Shown piece by piece: positions 1-6,018 of a stretch of 6,678 nucleotides of DNA. Below the pieces are notes generated by a model, which did no database searches, was not told the DNA's origin, and saw only the letters and a list, made by a program, of their open reading frames with translations. Position numbers and translations under genes: made by a program. Source of the stretch: Bacteroidales bacterium UBA3623 (lineage in GTDB: Bacteria; Bacteroidota; Bacteroidia; Bacteroidales; UBA932); contig DFLI01000084.1 of NCBI GenBank assembly GCA_002373715.1, positions 1-6,678 on the forward strand. Reading direction: 5' to 3'. The first letter of the stretch is position 1; each line of letters starts with the position of its first letter.

Positions 1-228
1 CTGGCCGTGGTGCTGGGACTGCTCCTGGTGATCGAGATTCCCATGTTCGGGATGAAGATAGCCAAAGGACACAAGCTCCTGGATGCCAAGAGAATTGTGT
101 TCCTGTGTCTGGCCGTGGCGGCCGTTATCTTTGTGATAGCCGCGGGGCTCAACTGGAGCCTGGCGGTCCTCCTCATTTTCTGCTCCTACATTCTGGTGAA
201 CCTGGTGGTTTGCGTGGTGAAGAAGTAG
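1..228 (+). CDS. pssA: Phosphatidylserine synthase, C-terminal end (5' partial)
   Basis: This is the last 75 codons of a gene that enters from the left edge in frame 1 and stops at TAG 226-228. The family (CDP-diacylglycerol-serine O-phosphatidyltransferase) makes phosphatidylserine from CDP-diacylglycerol and L-serine in the inner membrane, the first step towards phosphatidylethanolamine. What is seen is a hydrophobic tail: a membrane segment running into the motif EIPMFGMKI, a short polar loop (KGHKLLDAKR), then two more hydrophobic segments ending in VVKK. The 'IPMF-x-x-K' motif followed by a charged loop and paired terminal helices is what I remember of Bacteroidetes PssA proteins. The catalytic CDP-alcohol phosphotransferase motif would lie upstream, outside the window, so the assignment rests on the tail alone. 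The GTG at 7 is internal, not a start. The gene converges on the ClC operon; I see no good U-tract terminator on its own strand. Confidence 0.72.
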   Translation: MAVVLGLLLVIEIPMFGMKIAKGHKLLDAKRIVFLCLAVAAVIFVIAAGLNWSLAVLLIFCSYILVNLVVCVVKK

Positions 229-269
229 AAAAAACGGTGCCCGCCCAGGGGAGAGAAAGGCCGGCACCG
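229..269 (-). terminator. Intrinsic terminator of the candidate small RNA
   Basis: On the minus strand CGGTGCC (269-263) pairs perfectly with GGCACCG (241-235). After one mismatch the stem continues for four more pairs (261-258 with 243-246, one of them G-U). The stem is followed directly by six T residues (234-229), which abut the stop codon of pssA. The plus strand has A residues before the stem and no T run after it, so this terminates minus-strand transcription and not pssA. Confidence 0.68.
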
Positions 270-316
270 AACGAATCACTACCTGGCGGCGATCGCACAA
301 TCCGCAGGCAGTTACT
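229..316 (-). ncRNA. Candidate small RNA, about 88 nt, two hairpins
   Basis: A self-contained transcription unit lies between the convergent pssA and ClC genes. Reading the minus strand from about 316, the first 43 nt fold into a hairpin: arm AGTAACTGCCTG (316-305) pairs with CAGGTAGTGATT (285-274) in 11 of 12 positions, two of them G-U. Those two pairs become C/A mismatches on the plus strand, so the fold belongs to minus-strand RNA. The loop can pair further (CGG 304-302 with CCG). A short linker is followed by a terminator hairpin and six U residues (229-269). A Bacteroidetes-type promoter lies just upstream (323-354). No start codon with a useful reading frame is apparent. It does not resemble tRNA, SRP RNA, tmRNA or 6S RNA as I know them. 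The start position is inferred from the promoter, and the function is unknown. Confidence 0.55.
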
Positions 317-322
317 GCGCTA

Positions 323-354
323 CAAAGATAAACACTCCCAACGCTACGAGCAAG
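323..354 (-). promoter_or_regulatory. Bacteroidetes-type promoter for the candidate small RNA
   Basis: The minus strand carries TATCTTTG at 330-323, a perfect match to the Bacteroidetes -7 element TAnnTTTG. CTTG at 354-351, a 3/4 match to the -33 element TTTG, lies 20 nt upstream. That spacing is in the usual range for the primary sigma factor of this phylum. The predicted start is about 7 nt downstream, near 316, which is also the first base of the 5' hairpin of the candidate RNA. Confidence 0.58.
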
Positions 355-382
355 AAAAAAGGCCACAGATTTTCTTTGGCCT
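355..382 (-). terminator. Intrinsic terminator of the ClC operon
   Basis: On the minus strand AGGCCA (382-377), an 11-nt loop and TGGCCT (365-360) form a 6-bp hairpin that runs into a T tract (360-355). It lies about 20 nt after the ClC stop codon, where the end of the minus-strand operon is expected. On the plus strand the stem is followed by AATTAATT, so it would be a poor terminator for pssA. Confidence 0.75.
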
Positions 383-403
383 AATTAATTGTCTATAAGC
401 GAG

Positions 404-2185
404 TTAATCCTGTGAGAAGGTCTTCAATTCTTCGCGGTACTCGTTGAAAATCTTAGACTTGGACAAGAATCCTAAATATTGCCGGTTTTCGTCCACCATG
501 GGAAGGTTCCAGGCACCAGTTTTTTCAAATTTTCGCATCACGGAATCCATAGGTTCATCCGGGCGAATATACTCCGGAGACGATTCCATGTAGTTGTATA
601 CCTTGCGGGTGTCATAAAGTTGCGGCCGGAACATATCCCTGCGGATGCGCGCCAGCGTTACATAGCCTTGGAACCGGCCCTTAGAGTCTATCACAGGGAA
701 AATGTTGCGTTCGCTCTTGGACACCACCTCCACCAGTTCCCGCAGCGGGGCGTCTATGCGAACGGGCAGGAAATCCTTCTCCAGCAGGTCCCGCGCGTGC
801 ATAAGCGTGAGCACCGCCTGGTCTGAATCGTGGGTAAGAAGCTCCCCACTGGCCGCAATACGCTTGGTATAAATAGAGTATTTTTCAAAGATGCGGGTAA
901 CGCCATAGGACACGGCCGATGTAAGAATAAGCGGCACCAGCAGCTCATACCCGCCGGAAATCTCTGCAATGAGGAAGATAGCGGTGAGAGGCGCCTGCAT
1001 AACGCCCGCCATGAGCCCCGCCATGCCCACCAGCACAAAATTGGAAGTGGGCACTTTGCCGGGCCAGATAAGATTCAAGGAATACGCCAGCACAAAGCCC
1101 GCAATGGCGCCCATAAACAGAGTAGGGCCGAAAGTACCGCCCACGCCGCCGCCGGCATTGGTGAAAGTCATGGAAAAAACCTTCAGGAACAGCACCAGAA
1201 GGAAGAAAAGAGGAATGGCCCAGCGCCAGCCGGTAAGGAAATTAAAGGGCGTAGCGCCGCCGAAGGAAATATCCGGATGGTCGTTAAGAAGCGGCGAAAG
1301 GAAGTTGTAACCCTCTCCGTGAAGAGGCGGGAAAAGATAAATGAGAACGCCCAGGCAGAAGGCCGATATAGCCCATTTCAAGTAAGGGTTCTTAAGCCGT
1401 CCCAGGCGGTCTTCCAGATGCAGCGTAGTATAGATAAAGTAAAGCGCCATGAGGCCGCAGAAGATGCCCAAAAGCACGTAAAAAGGAATATTCCCCATGC
1501 TGAAGGGCGTCACCGTAGCGGCAAACTGCGTCCCGCGTCCCAGAATAAGATAGCTAACCAGGGTGGCCGATATGGAACTCAGGAGCAGCGGCAGCATGCT
1601 GCTCATGGAAAGGTTGAAAAGCAGGATTTCCAACGTAAAGAGCACGCCGGCGAGGGGGGCGTTGAAGATGCCCGCCAGAGCACCGGCCGCGCCGCAGCCC
1701 AAAAGCAGCGTCATCCCGCGGTAGGACATGCCGCAATATCGGCCCAAATTACTGCCGATGGCAGCGCCGGTGTACACAATGGGAGCCTCCGCACCCACGG
1801 AACCGCCAAAACCAATGGTAAGGGCGCTTGTCACCAGCGAGCTCCAGCAATTGTGGCTCTTGATGCGGGATTCGTTCTTGGAAACGGCCTGCAGCACCTT
1901 GGTAACGCCGTGGCCGATGTTGTCCTTTACTACATATTTAACGATGAGAAGGCTCAGGAGCATACCCACGCCGGGGAGCAGAAGATAGGCCCAGCGGCTG
2001 TCCTGGTGCAAGTTGGCCAGAAAGTCCTGAATACCGTGGATGGATACTTTCAGAAGCACCGCAGCCAGCCCGCACAACACCCCCGTTACCACGCTTAGGC
2101 CCAGCAGGACCCGGTTCTCGGGGATATTATGCAAAAGGGCCCGTAGAGGACCCCAAATAAGCTTTATGCCACGGCGATTGGCCAT
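404..2185 (-). CDS. ClC-family chloride channel/transporter with C-terminal CBS pair
   Basis: An inner-membrane anion channel or H+-coupled exchanger of 593 residues. The ClC core spans about 25-430 and carries the anion-pathway motifs: GHGVT (91-95), GAEAP (131-135) with the gating glutamate E133, GTFGP (350-354) inside a GGGVGGTFGP stretch, and Y439 matching the pore tyrosine of E. coli ClC. The helix LAGVLFTLEI has E186, but the next position, which holds the internal proton glutamate (E203) in E. coli ClC, is I187. The serine of the GSGIP motif is H92. After the core, two CBS domains occupy roughly 465-525 and 530-590; in related proteins these bind adenine nucleotides and modulate gating. 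The start ATG lies 3 nt after the stop of the 121-residue gene, so the two are probably co-transcribed. A terminator follows at 355-382. The family is certain; channel versus exchanger, and the ion carried, are not. Confidence 0.95.
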   Translation of the reverse strand: MANRRGIKLIWGPLRALLHNIPENRVLLGLSVVTGVLCGLAAVLLKVSIHGIQDFLANLHQDSRWAYLLLPGVGMLLSLLIVKYVVKDNIGHGVTKVLQAVSKNESRIKSHNCWSSLVTSALTIGFGGSVGAEAPIVYTGAAIGSNLGRYCGMSYRGMTLLLGCGAAGALAGIFNAPLAGVLFTLEILLFNLSMSSMLPLLLSSISATLVSYLILGRGTQFAATVTPFSMGNIPFYVLLGIFCGLMALYFIYTTLHLEDRLGRLKNPYLKWAISAFCLGVLIYLFPPLHGEGYNFLSPLLNDHPDISFGGATPFNFLTGWRWAIPLFFLLVLFLKVFSMTFTNAGGGVGGTFGPTLFMGAIAGFVLAYSLNLIWPGKVPTSNFVLVGMAGLMAGVMQAPLTAIFLIAEISGGYELLVPLILTSAVSYGVTRIFEKYSIYTKRIAASGELLTHDSDQAVLTLMHARDLLEKDFLPVRIDAPLRELVEVVSKSERNIFPVIDSKGRFQGYVTLARIRRDMFRPQLYDTRKVYNYMESSPEYIRPDEPMDSVMRKFEKTGAWNLPMVDENRQYLGFLSKSKIFNEYREELKTFSQD

Positions 2186-2188
2186 ATT

Positions 2189-2554
2189 TTATTCGTCGTC
2201 CGACCCTGTGGAGTACTGGGAAATATTGTCGTCCGGTAAGGTTTCTCCGCTGGCGTCGGAGGCATCTGCGCTGCCACCGGCCACGGCCTCGTTCTCGGCA
2301 TCTTCTTCTCCTTCCAGCCAACGGGCTACGTCTTCCAGGTCGTCGGTTTTTACGTTTATCTTTACCAGGTAGATGGCGTCCGGCACCTCTACGGTAACGG
2401 CGTAGAAGGATGTGCCGTCCGGCTTGGGATATTTCACCAAATCGTTCAGGTAGTCGCTGAAGCCCTTGGGATACTTCTCTGCAAATGCGGCTGCCAGATC
2501 CGGGTGGGCGTTCATCTTCTCATAGCTCACAACGTGTCTTTTCTTGTCTGCCAT
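2189..2554 (-). CDS. Small conserved hypothetical protein, acidic C-terminus
   Basis: A 121-residue cytoplasmic protein with no signal peptide or membrane segment and no function that I know. Residues 1-80 look like a compact domain: a basic start (MADKKRHVVSYEK), an AFAEKYPKGFSDYL segment, the phrase KPDGTSFYAVTVEVPDAIYLVKINV (split here as 44-56 and 57-68), probably a beta-hairpin, and a short acidic helix (DDLEDVARWLEG). From about 82 on it is low-complexity and acidic (E, D, S, A, G), probably disordered. I recall similar proteins in Bacteroidales genomes, but the name is unknown to me. The gene starts 23 nt after ygiQ and ends 3 nt before the ClC gene, so it is likely translated from the same message. 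There is no clear Shine-Dalgarno sequence; the AGGA upstream is too far from the ATG. Confidence 0.8.
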   Translation of the reverse strand: MADKKRHVVSYEKMNAHPDLAAAFAEKYPKGFSDYLNDLVKYPKPDGTSFYAVTVEVPDAIYLVKINVKTDDLEDVARWLEGEEDAENEAVAGGSADASDASGETLPDDNISQYSTGSDDE

Positions 2555-2577
2555 AGTCAGGTTTGGTATTATTCCTT

Positions 2578-4596
2578 TTATTTCTTCCGCTTGGGATTGA
2601 ATCTGCCTGCAATATTAGTAGATTGTTTTGAACTCTGCAAGTGCTTTCCTCCATTTTTCGAAGAATTTTTGAAGAAAAACGACTTTTGCTCCTGTTTTTT
2701 CTGCGGATTATGCTCGGTAAATACAGGCGTCATGTCCCTGGGGTCCAAGCCGGAATAGAACATCACCGAACTGGTGGTCATGGGAGTGGGGGTAAAATCC
2801 TGCACCTGATCCATCCAGATTCCCTTCAGGGCAGGGTGATTAGCCAGCCGTTCCATGTCCTTGAGGGTGCAGCCGGGGTGGGAAGAAATGAAGTAAGGAA
2901 CCAGGCCCACATGGGTGCCGGCTTCCTTGTTAATTCTGTCGAATTCTTTGCGAAGATGCTCGAAGAGTTTGAAGCTGGGCTTGGCCATTTTCTGAAGCAC
3001 ATGGTCTTCCGTGTGCTCCGGGGCCACTTTTAATCGGCCCGAAGTATGGTGCAGCACCAGCGTCTTCAGATAAGGCTTGGAGCTTTGGTCCACGAAGTCG
3101 TCCTCCGTGAGGAAAAGGTCGTAGCGGATACCGCTGCCAATATAGCTATGCCGGATGCCCTTGGTGCTGTCTATGCGCTTGTAAAGCTCCATAAGCCGCG
3201 TATGGTCGCAGTTCAGGTTGGGGCAGCGTTTAGGGAACAGGCAACTGCGGCGCTTGCACTTGTCGCAAAGCTCCAGGTTCTTCCCGTGCATCCCATACAT
3301 ATTGGCCGTAGGGGCCCCTACATCTGATATATTACCGGCAAAGTCCGGCAATTTGTTCAGGTCCTGAACTTCTTTCAGAATAGACTTTTCGGAACGGCTC
3401 TGGATAAACTTACCCTGATGAGCCGCAATGGTACAGAAGTTACAGCCGCCAAAACACCCACGGTGCGTATTCACGGAGAACTTAATCATATCATAAGCCG
3501 GAATGCGCTTGCCCTTGTACCGGGGATGAGGCAATTTGGTAAACGGCAAATCCCAGAAACTATCCATCTCCTCCTGAGTAGCCGGAGGATAAGGCGGATT
3601 AATCTGCACATACCCCTCCCCCACCGGCTCAATAATAGTATCCGGGTGCATCATATTGGCATGTGTCTCAATCCAATGAAAATTCTCCGCAAAAGCCCGC
3701 TTATCCTTGCAACACTCTTCGAAGCTATGCAAAATCAACGGTCCTCCAGGGGAAGAGACCCCCAAACCGTCGGCTTCGCCGACCCCTCCCACTGCCTGCG
3801 GCAGCGGGCCCCTCCCTCTTACATGGCCGAGGGTGGCCATGGGTTTGGGGGCCTCCACCCCTTCCGGACCTCTCAGATCCGGATTTTCCGAGGTTTTCCC
3901 GGACGCAAGGGCCAAAGAAGTGTTCCCGTCCGGATTTAGCGAACTTTTTCCGGATGTGGGGATGCGGTGACCTTTCACATAAAAAGCTATTTGGGGAATC
4001 TGACGCATTCTATGCTGGTTCCAGCCTTTTTCTATGCCACGGGTTAGTTCTATCATGGGGCGTTCTCCCATGCCGTAGCACAAATAATCGGCCCCGGAGG
4101 TGACCAGGACGGAGGGCATGAGGCAGTCTTTCCAGTAGTCGTAGTGGGTGAGGCGACGGAGGGAGGCCTCGATGCCGCCGATAATGACGGGGATGTCCGG
4201 GAAGAGTTCTTTGAGGATTTTGGTGTATACCGTGACGGCGTAATCCGGACGGGCGCCGGCCTTGCCGTCGGGGGTGTAGGCGTCGTCGTGACGGAGACGC
4301 TTGGACGCGGTGTAGTGGTTTACCATGGAGTCCATGGCACCGGCGTTCAGACCAAAGTACAGCCGGGGCCGGCCCAGTTTGCGGAAATCACGCAAATCGT
4401 CCCTCCAGTTGGGCTGGGGCACCACGGCCACGCGGTAGCCGAACTTCTGGAGCCAGCGGGCAATGACGGCGGTTCCAAACGACGGATGGTCTATGAAGGC
4501 GTCTCCGGAGAAGAGGATTATGTCAATGTAATCCCATCCCAGGGCCTCCACCTCCTTCACCGAGGTAGGAAACATGTAGTCGTTGCTACTGGTCAT
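2578..4596 (-). CDS. ygiQ: YgiQ-family (UPF0313) radical SAM protein with internal insertion
   Basis: A 672-residue radical SAM enzyme whose substrate is unknown. The N-terminal region (about 8-190) has the family phrases FPTSVKEVEALGWD, SGDAFIDHPSFG, PQPNW and GGIEASLRR. The radical SAM core begins near 370 with CFGGCNFC (C381, C385, C388), the three cysteines that bind the [4Fe-4S] cluster for SAM cleavage. A second cysteine group follows (C444, C447, C452, C458, C463), then VAPEHTEDHVL and PYFISSHPGC, typical of YgiQ. The last 40 residues are basic and low in complexity. Residues about 214-286 do not belong to the family: an extra 73-residue stretch between QIAFYVKG and LILHSFEECC, rich in Gly, Pro and Ser, encoded by palindromic and repeated DNA. 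The reading frame stays open through it. The start at 4596 overlaps the S4 gene by 11 nt. M8 (4575) would remove the overlap and also fits the family's N-terminus. Confidence 0.93.
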   Translation of the reverse strand: MTSSNDYMFPTSVKEVEALGWDYIDIILFSGDAFIDHPSFGTAVIARWLQKFGYRVAVVPQPNWRDDLRDFRKLGRPRLYFGLNAGAMDSMVNHYTASKRLRHDDAYTPDGKAGARPDYAVTVYTKILKELFPDIPVIIGGIEASLRRLTHYDYWKDCLMPSVLVTSGADYLCYGMGERPMIELTRGIEKGWNQHRMRQIPQIAFYVKGHRIPTSGKSSLNPDGNTSLALASGKTSENPDLRGPEGVEAPKPMATLGHVRGRGPLPQAVGGVGEADGLGVSSPGGPLILHSFEECCKDKRAFAENFHWIETHANMMHPDTIIEPVGEGYVQINPPYPPATQEEMDSFWDLPFTKLPHPRYKGKRIPAYDMIKFSVNTHRGCFGGCNFCTIAAHQGKFIQSRSEKSILKEVQDLNKLPDFAGNISDVGAPTANMYGMHGKNLELCDKCKRRSCLFPKRCPNLNCDHTRLMELYKRIDSTKGIRHSYIGSGIRYDLFLTEDDFVDQSSKPYLKTLVLHHTSGRLKVAPEHTEDHVLQKMAKPSFKLFEHLRKEFDRINKEAGTHVGLVPYFISSHPGCTLKDMERLANHPALKGIWMDQVQDFTPTPMTTSSVMFYSGLDPRDMTPVFTEHNPQKKQEQKSFFFKNSSKNGGKHLQSSKQSTNIAGRFNPKRKK
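3740..3870. mobile_element. Palindromic cloverleaf-like element inserted in ygiQ
   Basis: A 131-bp imperfect palindrome inside the ygiQ coding sequence. The arms 3740-3768 and 3842-3870 pair in one register at 23 of 29 positions: GGTCC/GGACC at the ends, AGGGG/CCCCT further in, and a perfect 10-bp stem CCCCCAAACC (3759-3768) with GGTTTGGGGG (3842-3851). Three hairpins lie inside: GTCGGC-TTC-GCCGAC (3769-3783), CTGCC-TGC-GGCAG (3792-3804) and CATGGCC-6-GGCCATG (3822-3841). CCCCTCCC occurs twice between them (3783-3790, 3809-3816). Together they give a tRNA-like four-way fold as DNA or RNA. It encodes part of a stretch that YgiQ proteins normally lack. No transposase is nearby, so mobility is inferred from the position inside a conserved gene, the defined ends and the structure. 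Confidence 0.62.
3877..3956. repeat. Two-copy direct repeat next to the palindromic element in ygiQ
   Basis: Copies of 29 nt at 3877-3905 and 3928-3956 match at 22 of 29 positions and lie 51 nt (17 codons) apart. Each has TCCGGATTT at one end and a CCGGA at the other. In the ygiQ frame they encode SGKSSLNPD and SGKTSENPD. A 7-bp inverted repeat, CCGGACG (3899-3905) with CGTCCGG (3927-3933), links the copies. Both lie in the part of YgiQ that has no counterpart in the family, so this is probably the second half of the same insertion. Confidence 0.6.
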
Positions 4597-4996
4597 CGTC
4601 TTCAGGGAAAGATGTAAAGTCTATGGCGTCCCAAATCTGTTCAATCTCTCGCCGGTCTTTCTTGGTGGGCCTGCCAGTACCACGATCTCGGGTGAGGAAG
4701 AAGGTTTCTACCGGAGCCCGGAGCTTGTCCAGTTCGGATTCTGGCGTAAGGTTTTCGGCATAATCCGGCACCAGTTTGGCCCCAAGCCGATGGTCCGTGA
4801 GCTGCAGCACCTTGAACGTAAAAGTGGCCACGCCTTTGCGTACAGCAATGGTTTCACCCACCTGCACCTCGCGCGAAGGCTTGGCGTTCACCGTACCCAC
4901 TTTCACCTTTCCGCCCTTACACGCATCGGTAGCATCCGTCCGGGTCTTAAAAACCCGGATGGCCCATAAATACTTATCTATTCTAACTCCTTCCAT
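4586..4996 (-). CDS. hslR: S4-domain RNA-binding protein, Hsp15 type
   Basis: A 136-residue cytoplasmic protein. Residues 4-65 form an S4 domain (VRIDKYLWAIRVFKTRTDA..., KGGKVKVG, KPSREVQVGETIAV), the fold that binds structured RNA. The C-terminal part contains GRPTKKDRREIEQI (108-121), matching the basic RRPDKKERRDL tail of E. coli Hsp15. Hsp15 binds the free 50S subunit that carries a nascent peptidyl-tRNA and helps to recycle stalled subunits; whether this homologue does the same is inferred from similarity. It ends in a short acidic tail (PEDDDQ). The ATG follows a 73-nt gap that is almost wholly filled by two repeat hairpins. Its stop codon lies inside the start region of ygiQ, so the two genes are likely translationally coupled. 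Confidence 0.88.
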   Translation of the reverse strand: MEGVRIDKYLWAIRVFKTRTDATDACKGGKVKVGTVNAKPSREVQVGETIAVRKGVATFTFKVLQLTDHRLGAKLVPDYAENLTPESELDKLRAPVETFFLTRDRGTGRPTKKDRREIEQIWDAIDFTSFPEDDDQ

Positions 4997-5002
4997 AATA
5001 TA

Positions 5003-5068
5003 GATTGCCGGTCAGGCCGGCAATGACGGGTTCGGCACTTTCGTCATGCCCGGCTTGACCGGGCATCT
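5003..5068. repeat. REPIN-like pair of inverted hairpin units
   Basis: Two units of about 27 nt face each other. Unit A (5003-5028) has stem ATTGCCGG (5004-5011) / CCGGCAAT (5017-5024). Unit B (5042-5068) has stem ATGCCCGG (5046-5053) / CCGGGCAT (5059-5066). The reverse complement of A resembles B closely, and the inner flanks TGACG / CGTCA also pair. The pair occupies 66 of the 73 nt between the isomerase-like gene and the S4 gene. Neither hairpin is followed by a T run, so they are not intrinsic terminators. They may act as mRNA stabilisers or processing sites, as REP sequences do elsewhere. Confidence 0.8.
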
Positions 5069-5069
5069 C

Positions 5070-6011
5070 TTATTCTTCTACAGGCTCAGAGACAATGTCG
5101 TTGCTCTCGCGGGGGTCCATTCTTACTTCCAGAACCACGGCGGCGTCTCCTACCGGGGCCAGGACGAAGTCCGAGCACTCGGCAGGGACCAGCACCAGCT
5201 CTCCGGCGCTGAAGCGGAAGGTTTCGCCATCGGCCTTGATGGTGGCGGCGCCTCCTACGCAGATGTACACCAGGAAGGTTTCCTCTATGCCGGCGTGGCT
5301 TTCAAGCGGGGCGGTGAGGTGGATTTCTCCCACGGTGAACTGGTCCGTGGCGGCCAACAGCTCCTTGGAGCGCTGTGCGGGCCGCTCGTACTGGCCGAAG
5401 TTAATGAGGTCGAAGGCCTCTTCCAGGTGCATTTCGCGCTCCTGGCTACCCCAGTCGTGGAGTCTGAACCAAAGCTCCGAGCTTTCGGCCACTTCCAGAA
5501 GGGTGACATCGGCCGCCGCATGGACCAGGCAGGGGGTGATGAGATAGCTCTCCCCCACCCGGGGCTTGATGCTGTACAGGAGGTCTTCCACGCTGCCGTC
5601 GGCGCAGGCGCGATAGAATTCATCGGCCCCCACCGGGCGCTTGAAGCCCAAGTACAGCTTGGCGTTGGGTCCTGTTTCCGTTACGTACCACAGGGCGGTT
5701 TTGCCGAAGGCGTCGTAGCGCTGCTCGGCCGTTTCGTCGTCCGGGTTGATGTGCAGCGAGGTGCGGCCCTTCACGTCCAGCTTCTTCACCAGCACCGGGA
5801 ACTGCGTCCCGTACCACTCGAAGGCCGTTTCTCCCACCACGCGCTCCAGGTAGGTTTGCATGATGTCGCTGAGGGTGTTGCCCTTGAGCCAGCCTTCGAT
5901 GGCCACCGAATCTACGAAGCCTAAATCGGCCAATAAATATTCATTGCTGCCCCACGGCATCTGGATGGCGTCGGGCAAAAATTTCAGAGGGGATAATTTC
6001 TTATTTTCCAT
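5070..6011 (-). CDS. Class I mannose-6-phosphate isomerase homologue, zinc site degenerate
   Basis: A 313-residue cytoplasmic cupin protein. Active members interconvert mannose-6-phosphate and fructose-6-phosphate with a bound zinc. The family is shown by LKFLPDAIQMPWGS (9-22), FPVLVKKLDVKGR (71-83), PDDETAEQRYDAFGKT-LWYV (90-110), LVHAAADVTLLEV (162-174), SSELWFRLHDW (177-187) and a C-terminal cupin half. The metal site is changed: SxQVHP reads TSLHINP (Q to H87, H to N89), and GKTExWY reads GKTALWY (E to A106). Only the last histidine, H164, remains of the four ligands; the arginine of RLHDW (R183) is also kept. It may be inactive, bind another metal, or serve as a regulatory or sugar-binding protein, and so I give no gene symbol. 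It starts 19 nt after the nuclease gene. Repeat hairpins begin right after its stop codon. Confidence 0.85.
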   Translation of the reverse strand: MENKKLSPLKFLPDAIQMPWGSNEYLLADLGFVDSVAIEGWLKGNTLSDIMQTYLERVVGETAFEWYGTQFPVLVKKLDVKGRTSLHINPDDETAEQRYDAFGKTALWYVTETGPNAKLYLGFKRPVGADEFYRACADGSVEDLLYSIKPRVGESYLITPCLVHAAADVTLLEVAESSELWFRLHDWGSQEREMHLEEAFDLINFGQYERPAQRSKELLAATDQFTVGEIHLTAPLESHAGIEETFLVYICVGGAATIKADGETFRFSAGELVLVPAECSDFVLAPVGDAAVVLEVRMDPRESNDIVSEPVEE

Positions 6012-6018
6012 ACGGGTG

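Noticed and set aside
235..316. tRNA gene in the pssA-ClC gap
   Set aside because: No acceptor stem closes the whole segment and there is no T-loop signature (GTTCRANNC); it forms two sequential hairpins instead of a cloverleaf.
105..398. Open frame (97 codons) on the plus strand overlapping the pssA end
   Set aside because: It runs out of frame through pssA and then through the candidate small RNA and terminator; the composition is Arg/Gly/Pro-rich with no family match.
830..2098. Long open frame (422 codons) on the plus strand opposite the ClC gene
   Set aside because: It mirrors the reverse of the ClC codons, has a biased His/Gln/Arg/Lys-rich composition and matches no family that I know. 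The minus-strand ClC is unmistakable.
3739..3957. Assembly error or frameshift as the cause of the ygiQ insertion
   Set aside because: The frame and the family motifs are intact on both sides, and the inserted DNA has its own ordered structure. A chimera cannot be excluded without reads, but nothing points to one.
3663..4103. Plus-strand open frames over the ygiQ insertion
   Set aside because: They are open because palindromic GC-rich DNA lacks stops in several frames. No family motifs are present, and the ygiQ frame continues through.
5003..5068. Intrinsic terminator between the isomerase-like and S4 genes
   Set aside because: The hairpins are strong, but neither is followed by a T run on either strand, and related units occur inside a coding gene.
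5046..5924. Open frame (292 codons) on the plus strand opposite the isomerase-like gene
   Set aside because: Shadow of a GC-biased coding strand; the product looks unstructured, and its start lies within a repeat unit.
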